A stretch of DNA of 49,069 nt from Oscillospiraceae bacterium (GCA_003516865.1 DPBR01000021.1:1393-50461), one strand, 5' to 3'. Counted from the stretch's first letter, positions 24,731-32,708 are shown. Notes: generated by a model not told the origin, from the letters alone. A program made the numbers and translations.

Positions 24731-26530
24731 TTAATTCAGAACTGTGGGCTGTTCGTGAACCTTTACGGTTTCGATTGCCTTTTCCATAACGTCAATAATG
24801 GTTTTCATAATTCCGTCGCTGTCCCTCACGGCAAACTCTCCGACATAATCATAGTCCATACTGAGCTTCTTTCCGGAGAAACTGCACTCGGCTTTTCTTC
24901 CGAGATTGAGCGGGTCGGTTCCGAGCGTATCAAACATAACCTCGTTCTTGCAGTATTTCCACAAATCCTCGTCAACAGCCGCGCCGTTTACCGGTTTTGT
25001 GAGATTTTTCACCATAAACTTAACAACGCGCGTGTTCTTTATCGTGTGTCTTATCGAATAAACAACCGAGAATTCAAAGCCCGCGTAAGCCTTGAATGCG
25101 GAATATCCGCACGCTTCGGTCGTTCCGCTCTGATAGTACGGCTGGAAGTAAACGCTGTTTTTGTAGTGCGATTTAAGCTCGGCGTTGATAACCTCGACAA
25201 GCTTGCGGTTTTCGTCCTGCTTATCCTCGTCGTTCGATACTATCATATTGCCGACGGACGTCACGGTCGCTTCTCTGATAATAGTACGCAGAATTTCATC
25301 ATCGCTTACATTATCGTAATATCCCGCGCGGATTGCTCTCTGGAAGTGAGGAATAAATTTACGCACTCTCCTTATCATATCGTTATCGGTCTTGCCCTCG
25401 CCGTCCGTGAACACAACGTTCATTATCTCCGCGTTGCTTCTAAGCTCCTCGTCGTTCATAAACACAGTAAGCGAGTTCGCGTCAAGCAGACTGCTCGATG
25501 AAAGCAGGAACCAATAAAGCTTCTGGAAGCTCGTTTGCAGACAGATTACCGCAAACAATGCGCGCTGCCTTGAAATCTTGCTGATTTCAGGCTCTGTCGA
25601 GGTTTTCTTTTCGCCTCTCTCAATCGCGGCTTTTTCTGCGTTCTCGGTTTCAATGTCAATCGTTGCGTCAAGCAGACGGAACGTGTTGAACAGACGCTTC
25701 ATTCCGCGCGGATTAAAGCCGATTGAGTTGCCGATAAGGCTCTTGAAAAGGTTGATGTCGTTCTTTTTGAGAATATTTTCGTCCCAAGAATCAAATTCCG
25801 CTCTTACAAACTTGTCGATATCGTATTTCTCAACGGGAACGTTGAACGGAAGCTGAATCATCTTATCAAAGAAATCTCTGCCCTCGTCAACGCCGTATTT
25901 CTGGCGAACGCCCTCGGTTACGGTTTCGCTGTTAACCGCAAGCACAAATACGCACTTTTCGCAGTCAATGAACATTTTCAGATATTCAAGCAGGTCAACC
26001 GCTTTTACCGGCTGCAAACGGTCAAGGTCGTCGATAAAGAACGCAATCCTATCGCAGCCCGTGTCGCTCAGCTTCTGGTCGACAGCCGCCTGAAACTCGT
26101 TTTTCAGCTCGCGGATTTCATCTGCGACAGCGCACGCTTCCTCCGCCTTTCTCGGCTTTTCGGCAATGCTTGAGAACAAATTCATAACATTGCGGAAATG
26201 CGCGCCGCCCTCGTTCAGTTCCTTTATCAAAAGCGAAATAACGGAAAACGTCAGCCCGACGTTAAACTGAGAGGACTGCCACGCGTTTATGCCGATAACG
26301 GTGATTTTTTCCTTTCCCGAAGGCTCAAGCAGCTTCTCGCTCATCATCTTGAGCATACTCGTTCTGCCGCTTCCGCCGCCGCCCTGAATGGAAATCGTCA
26401 TCGGCGTTTCGCAGCTCCTGATGTACCCGCAAAGACCGTCTATGTACGCCTCAGTGCAAAAACTGTCCTCAGCGCCGCTTAAAATCGGCATATCGGACGT
26501 TCCAAAGCACTTGTTCTGAAAATTGCTCAT
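24731..26530 (-). CDS. KAP-family P-loop NTPase with altered Walker A
   Basis: 599 residues. The KAP NTPase domain spans about 15-280: Walker A GGGGSGRT (50-57), NAW motif of KAP proteins (82-84), Walker B RIAFFIDDLDRLQP (161-174), FVLAVNSETVT sensor region and the GFNPRGMKRLFNTFRLL arginine region. The Walker A lysine is Arg56 (AGA codon), unusual and possibly catalysis-impairing. No membrane segments are evident, unlike many KAP proteins. The C-terminal about 300 residues are not recognised; the last 150 look like a separate alpha/beta domain. KAP proteins are patchily distributed and several occur in phage-defence loci; role here unknown. Own promoter, monocistronic. Confidence 0.85.
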   Translation of the reverse strand: MSNFQNKCFGTSDMPILSGAEDSFCTEAYIDGLCGYIRSCETPMTISIQGGGGSGRTSMLKMMSEKLLEPSGKEKITVIGINAWQSSQFNVGLTFSVISLLIKELNEGGAHFRNVMNLFSSIAEKPRKAEEACAVADEIRELKNEFQAAVDQKLSDTGCDRIAFFIDDLDRLQPVKAVDLLEYLKMFIDCEKCVFVLAVNSETVTEGVRQKYGVDEGRDFFDKMIQLPFNVPVEKYDIDKFVRAEFDSWDENILKKNDINLFKSLIGNSIGFNPRGMKRLFNTFRLLDATIDIETENAEKAAIERGEKKTSTEPEISKISRQRALFAVICLQTSFQKLYWFLLSSSSLLDANSLTVFMNDEELRSNAEIMNVVFTDGEGKTDNDMIRRVRKFIPHFQRAIRAGYYDNVSDDEILRTIIREATVTSVGNMIVSNDEDKQDENRKLVEVINAELKSHYKNSVYFQPYYQSGTTEACGYSAFKAYAGFEFSVVYSIRHTIKNTRVVKFMVKNLTKPVNGAAVDEDLWKYCKNEVMFDTLGTDPLNLGRKAECSFSGKKLSMDYDYVGEFAVRDSDGIMKTIIDVMEKAIETVKVHEQPTVLN

Positions 26531-26565
26531 GGCAAAAACTCCTTTTCAAAATTTTTAATAATAAT

Positions 26566-26594
26566 ATTATATCCCTTTTTTGTCAATTTGTCAA
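26566..26594 (-). promoter_or_regulatory. Promoter of the KAP NTPase gene
   Basis: Reverse-strand TTGACA (26589-26594), a 17-bp spacer and TATAAT (26566-26571): near-perfect consensus. Confidence 0.75.
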
Positions 26595-26669
26595 GTAATT
26601 TTCACAAACGCAAATAACTTTTTGTGCAAAATCACATATCTCTTATGACAAATATTGACAAAATTGCCC

Positions 26670-26712
26670 GAACAAAAACCGCAATATCGCGACAAAACAC
26701 GATACTGCGGTT
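26670..26712 (-). terminator. Terminator of apbE
   Basis: AACCGCAGTATCG / CGATATTGCGGTT stem (26677-26712, one mismatch) followed on the reverse strand by TTTTTG. Confidence 0.75.
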
Positions 26713-26716
26713 AAAA

Positions 26717-27721
26717 TCAGCTTATGGTATGAACTGTTCTTTCGGACGTGAACTTGTCGCTAAGCCCCTCGGTGACGTATATTTCGCCGTCTTTTGCAAT
26801 CAGAATAACGTCGAAGCCGCCGTTTTCGCGGCAGAATTTCTCGGCTTCTTCAAGTCCCATAACGAACAAAGCGGTCGAAAGCGCGTCGCAGAGCGTTCCG
26901 TCAGCCGCGACAACCGTTACCGAAAGCAGGTCGTTGTCGGCGGGATAACCCGTTTTTGGGTCGATTATATGACCGTAGGTTATGCCGTTCTGCGTGAAGC
27001 AGCGCTGATAATTTCCCGACGTCACAACAGCGCAATCCGAAACGCTCAGCAAACCCACTCTGTCCTCAACGCCTTCGCCGGACGGGTCGGCAACGCCTAT
27101 CCTCCACAAATTCCCGTCAGGGCGCTTTCCGAGCGCGTAAACATTGCCGCCGAGATTGATTATCGCGGATTCTACGCCATTTTCGCGCATTATTTCCGCA
27201 CATTTGTCGCTCGCATAGCCCTTTGCAATTCCGCCGAAATCAAGCGTCATTCCCTCCTGCAAAACGACTTTCTTCCCCGAAACAAACGCTTTTTCATAGC
27301 CGACCTTCTCCAGAAGCGAAACGATTTCCCCGCTTTCGGGAACGTGCTTTTCGTCTGTCGTGAAGCCCCACGCCACCGTTATCGGGTAAACCGTCGGGTC
27401 AAACGCGCCGTGCGTCTTTTCGGCGATATCAAGCGAAAGCGTTATCAAATCAAGAGTTTCTTCCGATAAATCGGGCGATTTTCCGTGATTTACCGCGTAA
27501 ATTTCACTGTTTTCATCGTTCACCGACAAGAGCTTCTCCAGATTAACAACGGCTTCTTTCGCCTCAAGCACGGCTTTTTCCGCATTTTCGCCGTATGCCT
27601 CAACGGTCATATAAGTGTCCATCGCGAAAAAATTCTCCTGCGATTTTGTCGGAGAGTTCGCGCAGGAAGTCAGCATTATCGCCGAAATTGCGCTTATTAT
27701 CGCAAAAAAAATTCGTTTCAA
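26717..27721 (-). CDS. apbE: FAD:protein FMN transferase lipoprotein
   Basis: 334 residues. A lipoprotein signal peptide (MKRIFFAIISAISAIMLTSC) ends in lipobox LTSC with Cys20. ApbE covalently attaches FMN to a Thr/Ser in target flavoproteins such as RnfD/RnfG or NqrB/C, outside the membrane. Motifs: FFAMDTYMTVEAYG, FDPTVYPITVAWGF, LDFGGIAKGYASDKC, NLGGNVYALG and the C-terminal DALSTALFVMGLEEA with the metal/FAD residues. No Rnf genes are in the window, so the target is elsewhere. Own promoter and terminator. Confidence 0.95.
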   Translation of the reverse strand: MKRIFFAIISAISAIMLTSCANSPTKSQENFFAMDTYMTVEAYGENAEKAVLEAKEAVVNLEKLLSVNDENSEIYAVNHGKSPDLSEETLDLITLSLDIAEKTHGAFDPTVYPITVAWGFTTDEKHVPESGEIVSLLEKVGYEKAFVSGKKVVLQEGMTLDFGGIAKGYASDKCAEIMRENGVESAIINLGGNVYALGKRPDGNLWRIGVADPSGEGVEDRVGLLSVSDCAVVTSGNYQRCFTQNGITYGHIIDPKTGYPADNDLLSVTVVAADGTLCDALSTALFVMGLEEAEKFCRENGGFDVILIAKDGEIYVTEGLSDKFTSERTVHTIS

Positions 27722-27752
27722 ATTATCACTGCCTTATTAAATGTATAATCTT

Positions 27753-27781
27753 ATTGTAATATATTTTTTAAAAATTGTCAA
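27753..27781 (-). promoter_or_regulatory. Promoter of apbE
   Basis: Reverse-strand TTGACA (27776-27781), a 17-bp spacer and TACAAT (27753-27758), divergent from the rplJ promoter. Confidence 0.65.
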
Positions 27782-27799
27782 GTTTTTTTGAAAAATCTC

Positions 27800-27828
27800 T
27801 TGACAAAATTTATTTGTCGTGGTATAAT
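27800..27828 (+). promoter_or_regulatory. Promoter of rplJ-rplL
   Basis: TTGACA (27800-27805), a 17-bp spacer and TATAAT (27823-27828): full consensus, as expected of a ribosomal protein operon. Confidence 0.8.
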
Positions 27829-27837
27829 ATATTTGCT

Positions 27838-27960
27838 GTTCTAAAGACAGCAGGTGGAAGTAGTTCTATAATGCGGTTTCCGCGCCTGCCGAAGAACGGG
27901 ATTTGATTTTTATGAAATCTGTTCTCCCTTTCTGTCTTTGCAGAGGGGATTTTGTTTTTT
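27838..27960 (+). ncRNA. Ribosomal protein L10 leader with attenuator
   Basis: The leader shows the L10-binding core AAAGACAGCAGGUGG ... GCCUGCCGAAGAACGG seen upstream of rplJ in Firmicutes. It is followed by a hairpin (about 27925-27946) and U-rich tail (27948-27960) that can terminate transcription. In the known mechanism L10(L12)4 binds this kink-turn-like element and represses the operon. Confidence 0.85.
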
Positions 27961-27991
27961 GACAGCAAATTCTATGTAAGGAGTGAAAAAA

Positions 27992-28498
27992 ATGCCTAGT
28001 GAAAGCGTTCTCGCAAAAAAGCAGCAGTTCGTCGAGGAATTGACGGAAAAGCTGAAGGGCGCGGCAGGCGGCGTATTGGTTGACTACAAGGGAATCACCG
28101 TTGAAGACGATACCAAGCTCAGAAAAGAGCTTCGTGAAAACGGCGTTGACTATTTCGTAGTTAAGAATACCCTTCTCAAGCGTGCGTGCAAGGCTGCAGG
28201 TATTGAGGGACTCGATTCCGCTCTTGAAGGCACAACCGCTATCGCGCTGTCAAGCGAAGATATCATCATTGCTCCCAAAATTCTCAACAAGAAGGCTGAG
28301 GATTCCAAGGGTGCGTTTGCTATCAAGCTCGGTTTCGTAGACGGAAAGGCTATCTCCAAGGAAGAGGTCGAGGCTTACGCAAAGCTTCCTTCCAAGGAAA
28401 CGCTGCTCTCTCAGCTTGTATTTATGCTGCAGTCGCCCATTCAGCGCCTCGCTATCGCTATCAGCGAAATCGAGAAAAAACAGGGCGAATCCGCTTAA
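27992..28498 (+). CDS. rplJ: 50S ribosomal protein L10
   Basis: 168 residues from ATG 27992; AAGGAG is 8 nt upstream, and the in-frame GTG at 27983 overlaps the Shine-Dalgarno sequence. L10 forms the base of the ribosomal stalk and carries L7/L12 dimers on its C-terminal helix. Typical stretches: KQQFVEELTEKLKGAAGGVLVDYKGITVEDDTKLRKELRENGVDYFVVKNTLLKRA. It sits directly behind the L10 autoregulatory leader and is followed by rplL. The rpoB gene that often follows rplL is absent; an alcohol dehydrogenase on the other strand is next. Confidence 0.97.
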   Translation: MPSESVLAKKQQFVEELTEKLKGAAGGVLVDYKGITVEDDTKLRKELRENGVDYFVVKNTLLKRACKAAGIEGLDSALEGTTAIALSSEDIIIAPKILNKKAEDSKGAFAIKLGFVDGKAISKEEVEAYAKLPSKETLLSQLVFMLQSPIQRLAIAISEIEKKQGESA

Positions 28499-28570
28499 TC
28501 TGCGGAAAATCGGCGGCTTAATCGCCGCGTAACAACAAAAAATCAAAACATATTATGGAGGTAAATTAAA

Positions 28571-28951
28571 ATGGCTTCTGAAAAGATTACAAAGATGATT
28601 GACGAAGTAAAAGAGCTTTCTGTTCTTGAACTTAACGAGCTTGTAAAGGCTCTTGAAGAGGAATTCGGCGTATCCGCTGCCGCTGTTGCAGCTGCTCCCG
28701 CTGCAGGCGCAGGCGCAGGTGCCGCTGCTGCTGAGGAAAAGACTGAGTTCGACGTAGTTCTCGCTTCCTTCGGCGACGCAAAGATGGCTGTTATCAAGGC
28801 TGTTAAGGATATCTGCGGTCTTGGACTCAAGGAGGCTAAGGAGCTTGTTGAGGCTGCTCCTAAGGCTATCAAGGAAGGCGTTGCTAAGGCTGAGGCTGAG
28901 GAACTCAAGGCTAAGCTTGAAGAAGCAGGCGCTAAGATTGAGCTTAAGTAA
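28571..28951 (+). CDS. rplL: 50S ribosomal protein L7/L12
   Basis: 126 residues. N-terminal dimerisation domain (KITKMIDEVKELSVLELNELVKALEEEFGV), an alanine/glycine-rich hinge (about 36-55) and the globular C-terminal domain that contacts translation factors (EKTEFDVVLASFGDAKMAVIKAVKDICGLGLKEAKELVE). GGAGG precedes the ATG. Codon use is strongly biased (GCT, AAG, CTT), consistent with very high expression. Ends at a strong terminator. Confidence 0.98.
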   Translation: MASEKITKMIDEVKELSVLELNELVKALEEEFGVSAAAVAAAPAAGAGAGAAAAEEKTEFDVVLASFGDAKMAVIKAVKDICGLGLKEAKELVEAAPKAIKEGVAKAEAEELKAKLEEAGAKIELK

Positions 28952-28978
28952 TTTCAGCTTAATCAAAGGAAAAATCAA

Positions 28979-29007
28979 AATCCGCTCTTTTCGAGGGCGG
29001 ATTTTTT
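28979..29007 (+). terminator. Terminator of rplJ-rplL
   Basis: AATCCGCTCT / AGGGCGGATT stem (28979-29003) followed by a T-run. Confidence 0.85.
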
Positions 29008-29030
29008 CTTGCGCTTCTTAAGCCGAAGCA

Positions 29031-29056
29031 AAAAAAGAGCCCCGCAAGCGAGGCTC
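29031..29056 (-). terminator. Terminator of the iron alcohol dehydrogenase gene
   Basis: GAGCC-c-CGC ... GCG-a-GGCTC hairpin (29037-29056); the A6 run at 29031-29036 gives a U-tract on the leftward transcript. Confidence 0.7.
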
Positions 29057-29095
29057 AAATTTATTTAAACAGGCAGAATAACAGAACTCTTATAA

Positions 29096-30319
29096 TTAAA
29101 AGTCGACTTCGGTATCATAGTAGCAGCACTTAAGCAGCTTTTCCATTTCTTCCTGCGAAGGCTGACGGGGATTTGAACCCGTGCAGGCGTCGCCGATTGC
29201 GTTTTTCGCAATTTCGGGAAGTCTTTCGAGGAACACGTTTTCGGGAACGAAGCCCTGCTCGGTGGGATAGCTGTCCGCGCCGTAATTCTTGATGCAGTGC
29301 GGGATTTTAAGGGCGTCGTTCATCTTGCGCAGATAAGCGATAAGCGCCTTTACCTTGTCGTCGTCGGAAGCGTTCTTGTCCGCAATTTCCATATAGTCAA
29401 CGATAACGCCGTAACGCTTCTTTGCGGTTTCGTCCTTAGCGTTAAACGCGATTACCTTGGGAAGATACATAGCGTTTGCAGCGCCGTGGATAATGTGAGC
29501 GCCATAATCCGCGAAAGCCGCGCCGGTTTTATGCGCCATAGAGTGTACGATACCGAGAAGCGCGTTTGAGAACGCCATTCCTGCGAGGCACTGAGCGTTG
29601 TGCATTCTGTCCCTTGCCGCCATATCGCCGTTGTACGAAGGAACAAGGTCCTTCATAATCATCTCGATAGCGTGAATAGCGAGCGGGTCGGTAAAATCGC
29701 AGTTTGCGGTAGAAACATAAGCCTCGATTGCGTGGGTCATAGCGTCCATACCGGTATGAGCGACAAGCTTCTGCGGCATTGTTTCGGCAAGTTCGGGGTC
29801 AACAATCGCAACATCGGGCGTAATCTCAAAGTCAGCGATAGGATACTTTATTCCCTTGCTGTAATCGGTTATGATAGAAAACGCGGTAACTTCGGTCGCC
29901 GTGCCGGAAGTCGAGGAAACAGCGCAGAAATGAGCCTTTTTGCGAAGTTCGGGAATACCGAAAACCTTGCACATATCCTCGAATGTGCAGTCGGGATATT
30001 CGTACTTAATCCACATAGCCTTAGCCGCGTCGATAGGAGAACCGCCGCCGATTGCAACAATCCAGTCGGGCTGGAATTCGAGCATTGCGTCCGCGCCTCT
30101 CATTACGGTTTCAACGGAAGGGTCAGGCTCAATTCCGTCAAAAATCTTAACCTCCATACCCGCTTCCTTCAGATATGCCTCAGCCCTGTCAAGGAAGCCA
30201 AAACGCTTCATAGAGCCGCCGCCGACGCAGATTATCGCCTTCTTGCCTTTGAACGATTTCAGTGCCTCAAGCGCACCTTTTCCGTGGTAAACGTCACGAG
30301 GAAGAGTAAAACGTGCCAT
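29096..30319 (-). CDS. Iron-containing alcohol dehydrogenase
   Basis: 407 residues from ATG 30319 (CGGAGG upstream); eight codons of upstream frame lack a Shine-Dalgarno sequence. Group III, Fe-dependent ADH: GGGSPIDAAKAMW (NAD-binding), STSGTATEVTAFSIITD, the ligand region HTGMDAMTHAIEAYVS, and the second histidine set HSMAHKTGAAFADYGAHIIHGAANA. The sequence closely parallels the C-terminal half of the AdhE at 35134 in this window, suggesting reduction of acetaldehyde or butyraldehyde in fermentation. Monocistronic with its own promoter and terminator. Substrate chain length is not determinable. Confidence 0.93.
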   Translation of the reverse strand: MARFTLPRDVYHGKGALEALKSFKGKKAIICVGGGSMKRFGFLDRAEAYLKEAGMEVKIFDGIEPDPSVETVMRGADAMLEFQPDWIVAIGGGSPIDAAKAMWIKYEYPDCTFEDMCKVFGIPELRKKAHFCAVSSTSGTATEVTAFSIITDYSKGIKYPIADFEITPDVAIVDPELAETMPQKLVAHTGMDAMTHAIEAYVSTANCDFTDPLAIHAIEMIMKDLVPSYNGDMAARDRMHNAQCLAGMAFSNALLGIVHSMAHKTGAAFADYGAHIIHGAANAMYLPKVIAFNAKDETAKKRYGVIVDYMEIADKNASDDDKVKALIAYLRKMNDALKIPHCIKNYGADSYPTEQGFVPENVFLERLPEIAKNAIGDACTGSNPRQPSQEEMEKLLKCCYYDTEVDF

Positions 30320-30387
30320 AATAAGTACCTCCGTTATTTTCACTTTTTTTCATCGGGGAAACCGTTTTATTTCCCTTTCTGTATGTA

Positions 30388-30416
30388 ATTATAACACATC
30401 TTTTTCAACTTGTTAA
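30388..30416 (-). promoter_or_regulatory. Promoter of the iron alcohol dehydrogenase gene
   Basis: Reverse-strand TTAACA (30411-30416), a 17-bp spacer and extended TGt-TATAAT (30388-30393). The leader is about 60 nt. Confidence 0.6.
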
Positions 30417-30494
30417 ATGCTTTTTATGCATATTAGCCTTATCTTTTTTGATATAGTCGGAAAAAGCGCGGATAATTTCTTATTGCTTGGCTTG

Positions 30495-30692
30495 TCAGCG
30501 CGGCTCTGTCTGCTGAAACCGTTCCGAACCCTCAACATTCTCGTCAAAACGCCGCCCCGCTTCACCTATCGCCTCGCCAAACCCCGCAAGCGCGGAAAAT
30601 GGCGCGAACTGCGCGGCGCGTTCGGAAGCGCTCATACGCCCGCGCGGAGGTTCGGGGCGCGGCATATCAATCATATTGTCATATTTTCCCAT
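30495..30692 (-). CDS. YolD-like small protein next to Y-family polymerase
   Basis: 65 residues from ATG 30692, which has AAGGGAG 7 nt upstream; a longer frame to 30743 is less likely. MGKYDNMIDMPRPEPP followed by RMSASERAAQFAPFSALAGF is the conserved core of a YolD-like family commonly found beside Y-family polymerases in clostridia. In Bacillus, YolD partners UvrX-type polymerases. The role is presumed to be an accessory or regulator of translesion synthesis, unproven. It lies about 380 bp downstream of the polymerase gene on the same strand, separated by the tandem hairpin region. Confidence 0.75.
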   Translation of the reverse strand: MGKYDNMIDMPRPEPPRGRMSASERAAQFAPFSALAGFGEAIGEAGRRFDENVEGSERFQQTEPR

Positions 30693-30751
30693 ATTTCGCT
30701 CCCTTGCCGTAACGGCGGCATTGTGATAATTAACATTTCGCATAACAAAGC

Positions 30752-30846
30752 GGTTATGACGGGTATGACGGCTTGTAGTAACTTTTTTTATTTGTTTTCA
30801 AAAAACTATGCAAAAGGTTATATAAACCCGTCATACCCGTCATACC
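30752..30846. repeat. Long inverted repeat 1 (17-20 bp arms, about 56-nt loop)
   Basis: The left arm (30752-30771, GGTTATGACGGGTATGACGG) pairs with the right arm 30828-30846: 17 bp are perfect, then a one-base slip near the outer end. Each arm contains two tandem 9-mers (ATGACGGGT, ATGACGGCT). The loop ends with AAAAGGTTATATAAAC, shared with inverted repeat 2. Confidence 0.85.
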
Positions 30847-30855
30847 ATTTTTTTC

Positions 30856-30914
30856 CATCTAGCATTAACATATTATCGCAAACACGGTTTTCGGCTTTTA
30901 CGCTCTGTGTCCGC
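30856..30914. repeat. Direct repeat copy 1 (59 bp)
   Basis: It matches 31027-31085 at 55 of 59 positions, 171 bp away. It includes a duplicate of the last coding bases and stop region of the Y-family polymerase gene, here outside any gene. Confidence 0.9.
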
Positions 30915-30923
30915 AATTTAACA

Positions 30924-31013
30924 GGTGTATAGTATGTATGGTTGCTATATACTTTTTATTTTATTTTCTAAATTTCAGTAAAAAGGTTATGTAAACTATA
31001 CATACTATACACC
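30924..31013. repeat. Long inverted repeat 2 (20-bp arms, about 50-nt loop)
   Basis: The left arm (30924-30943, GGTGTATAGTATGTATGGTT) and the right arm (30994-31013) are complementary at 19 of 20 positions, the exception being a G-T pair. The arms have no evident sequence identity to those of inverted repeat 1, but again contain two tandem 9-mers (GTGTATAGT, ATGTATGGT). The loop ends with AAAAGGTTATGTAAAC. Confidence 0.85.
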
Positions 31014-31026
31014 ACCCATTTTTCCC

Positions 31027-31085
31027 CATCTAACCTTAACATATTATCGCAAACGCAGTTTTCGGCTTTTACGCTCTGTGTCCGC
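31027..31085. repeat. Direct repeat copy 2 (59 bp), overlapping the polymerase 3' end
   Basis: 55/59 identical to 30856-30914. Its right 17 bp (31069-31085) are the last codons and stop of the Y-family polymerase gene, so the duplicated unit includes the gene terminus. Confidence 0.9.
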
Positions 31086-32541
31086 CTATCTGCACGTTTC
31101 GGCTGCGGGCGGTCGCGCCCTCTTCAAGGCTCATTCCGCGAAAAACCGCGTTTTTTCCGTATTTTTCCTTAATCGCAATCACGGCAAGCTGCATATTTTT
31201 CTCGCGCTCCAGAGCGGCGTTTTCGGCGGCGATTTTTTCGTAGTCGGTGAACAGATTAAGCTGCTCGAAGCCCTCGCGCTTTCTTTCTTCGGGAACAACC
31301 CCGCACGCGCAGATATTAACTCGCCTCACAGTCATATTCCTGTCGGCAATCCGCTCGAACAGTCCCGTTACAGCGCCGCTTATCAGCCTTGACGAGAACG
31401 TTTCGCACGGAAGATTTACAGTTCCATGAGCGTGCGTAGGAGTTATTCTCCCATAGCGGTCCTCGGAAACCTTGCCCGCGTATTCCCCGCCGCAGTTTTC
31501 CCTGTCATAACCTAGCGTAAGCGTAAGCTGCGCGGTGACAAGGCGCTTTCCCGCAAGCTCCATCGCCAGTGCGTCCGCCATTTCCTTTACGATAAGCCGC
31601 GTTTTTTCACAATCATAAGGGCACTGAAGTACCTGACCGCTGCTTATGCTGTTCGCGGACGGACGATAACGCTTGATTTCGCTCATCGTGCAGGGTTCAT
31701 AGCCCCAAGCGTGGTCGACAAGAAGCTCTGCGTTCACCCCAAACAGCTTGTACAGCGAAGAATAATCCTCAAGAGAACGCCTCGCCACATCACCCATTGT
31801 GAACATTCCGTTTTCGGCGAGTTTTTTCGCATAACCGCCGCCTATTCTCCAGAAATCCGTAATCGGCGTATGCTCCCAGAGCCGCTTTCGGTAGCTTTTT
31901 TCGTCAAGCTCCGCAATCCGCGCTCCGTCCTCGTCCGCAGGCATTTTCTTCGCGACTATATCCATTGCAATCTTCGCAAGATACATATTAGCGCCGACGC
32001 CCGCAGTCGCCGTTATTCCCGTAGAAACGTAAACATCGCGCATAATCTCCCTTGCAAACTCATGCGCAGTCTTTTTTCCCGCGGCAAGATAATCCGTCGC
32101 GTCAATAAAAACCTCGTCTATCGAGTAAACGTGAATATCATCGGCGGACGCGTATTTCAGATAAATTTCGTAGATTTTCGTGCTGTATTCAATATAATGA
32201 GCCATTCGCGGCGGCGCAACGATATAATCCGCCATAAGCCACGGATTTTTCTTAAGTTCGGCGTCAAAACAGGACTTTCCCGAAAACATCTTTCCGGGAG
32301 TTTGGCGGCGGCGCGCGCCGTTCACCTCGCGCATCTTCTGCACGACCTCGAAAAGCCTCGCCCTTCCCGAAATCCCGTAAGCCTTCAGCGGCGGCGAAAC
32401 CGCAAGGCATATCGTCTTTTCCGTTCTGCTTTCGTCCGCGACGACAAGGTTTGTCCCAAGCGGGTCAAGCCCCCGTTCAACGCACTCGACCGACGCGTAA
32501 AACGACTTTAAATCTATACATATATAAACGCTCATTCTCAT
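31069..32541 (-). CDS. Y-family DNA polymerase (UmuC/UvrX-like)
   Basis: 490 residues. Translesion polymerase with palm motif CIDLKSFYASVECVERG (catalytic Asp and Phe/Tyr steric gate region, about 8-24), YSIDEVFIDAT (second acidic motif DE, about 139-149), a helix-hairpin-helix thumb (WRIGGGYAKKLAENGMFTMGDVA) and a beta-clamp binding motif QLNLF near the C-terminus. The tail (FRGMSLEEGATARSRNVQIGGHRA) is typical of clostridial UmuC-like proteins. Start is ATG 32541 or the ATG two codons later; Shine-Dalgarno is weak for both. No LexA (Cheo-type) box seen upstream. Its 3' end lies inside a tandem duplication. Confidence 0.93.
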   Translation of the reverse strand: MRMSVYICIDLKSFYASVECVERGLDPLGTNLVVADESRTEKTICLAVSPPLKAYGISGRARLFEVVQKMREVNGARRRQTPGKMFSGKSCFDAELKKNPWLMADYIVAPPRMAHYIEYSTKIYEIYLKYASADDIHVYSIDEVFIDATDYLAAGKKTAHEFAREIMRDVYVSTGITATAGVGANMYLAKIAMDIVAKKMPADEDGARIAELDEKSYRKRLWEHTPITDFWRIGGGYAKKLAENGMFTMGDVARRSLEDYSSLYKLFGVNAELLVDHAWGYEPCTMSEIKRYRPSANSISSGQVLQCPYDCEKTRLIVKEMADALAMELAGKRLVTAQLTLTLGYDRENCGGEYAGKVSEDRYGRITPTHAHGTVNLPCETFSSRLISGAVTGLFERIADRNMTVRRVNICACGVVPEERKREGFEQLNLFTDYEKIAAENAALEREKNMQLAVIAIKEKYGKNAVFRGMSLEEGATARSRNVQIGGHRA

Positions 32542-32708
32542 CGCCCACTTTGTTCATATAGCTTTTATTGTTGAATACATTATAGCATATTTCACTTAAA
32601 AAACACAATCGTGAATTTTCACAAATTTTCGCCTTGATTTTTGTTCTGATTTATAATTGCGGTGAAGCGATGGGATAATACGGAAATAGCGGGAGAAAAT
32701 ATTACCGA

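Noticed and set aside
30752..30846. Tandem hairpins as simple transcription terminators of the polymerase gene
   Set aside because: Loops of 50-56 nt and no U-tract directly after the stems on the leftward strand make intrinsic termination unlikely.
30417..30932. Rightward open frame (171 codons) through the YolD-like gene and hairpin region
   Set aside because: It crosses two inverted-repeat arms and the direct repeat and has no family similarity; the leftward YolD-like frame is the real gene.
30752..31085. Tandem hairpins as a retron or CRISPR
   Set aside because: No reverse transcriptase or cas gene nearby; only two units, and arms differ between units.
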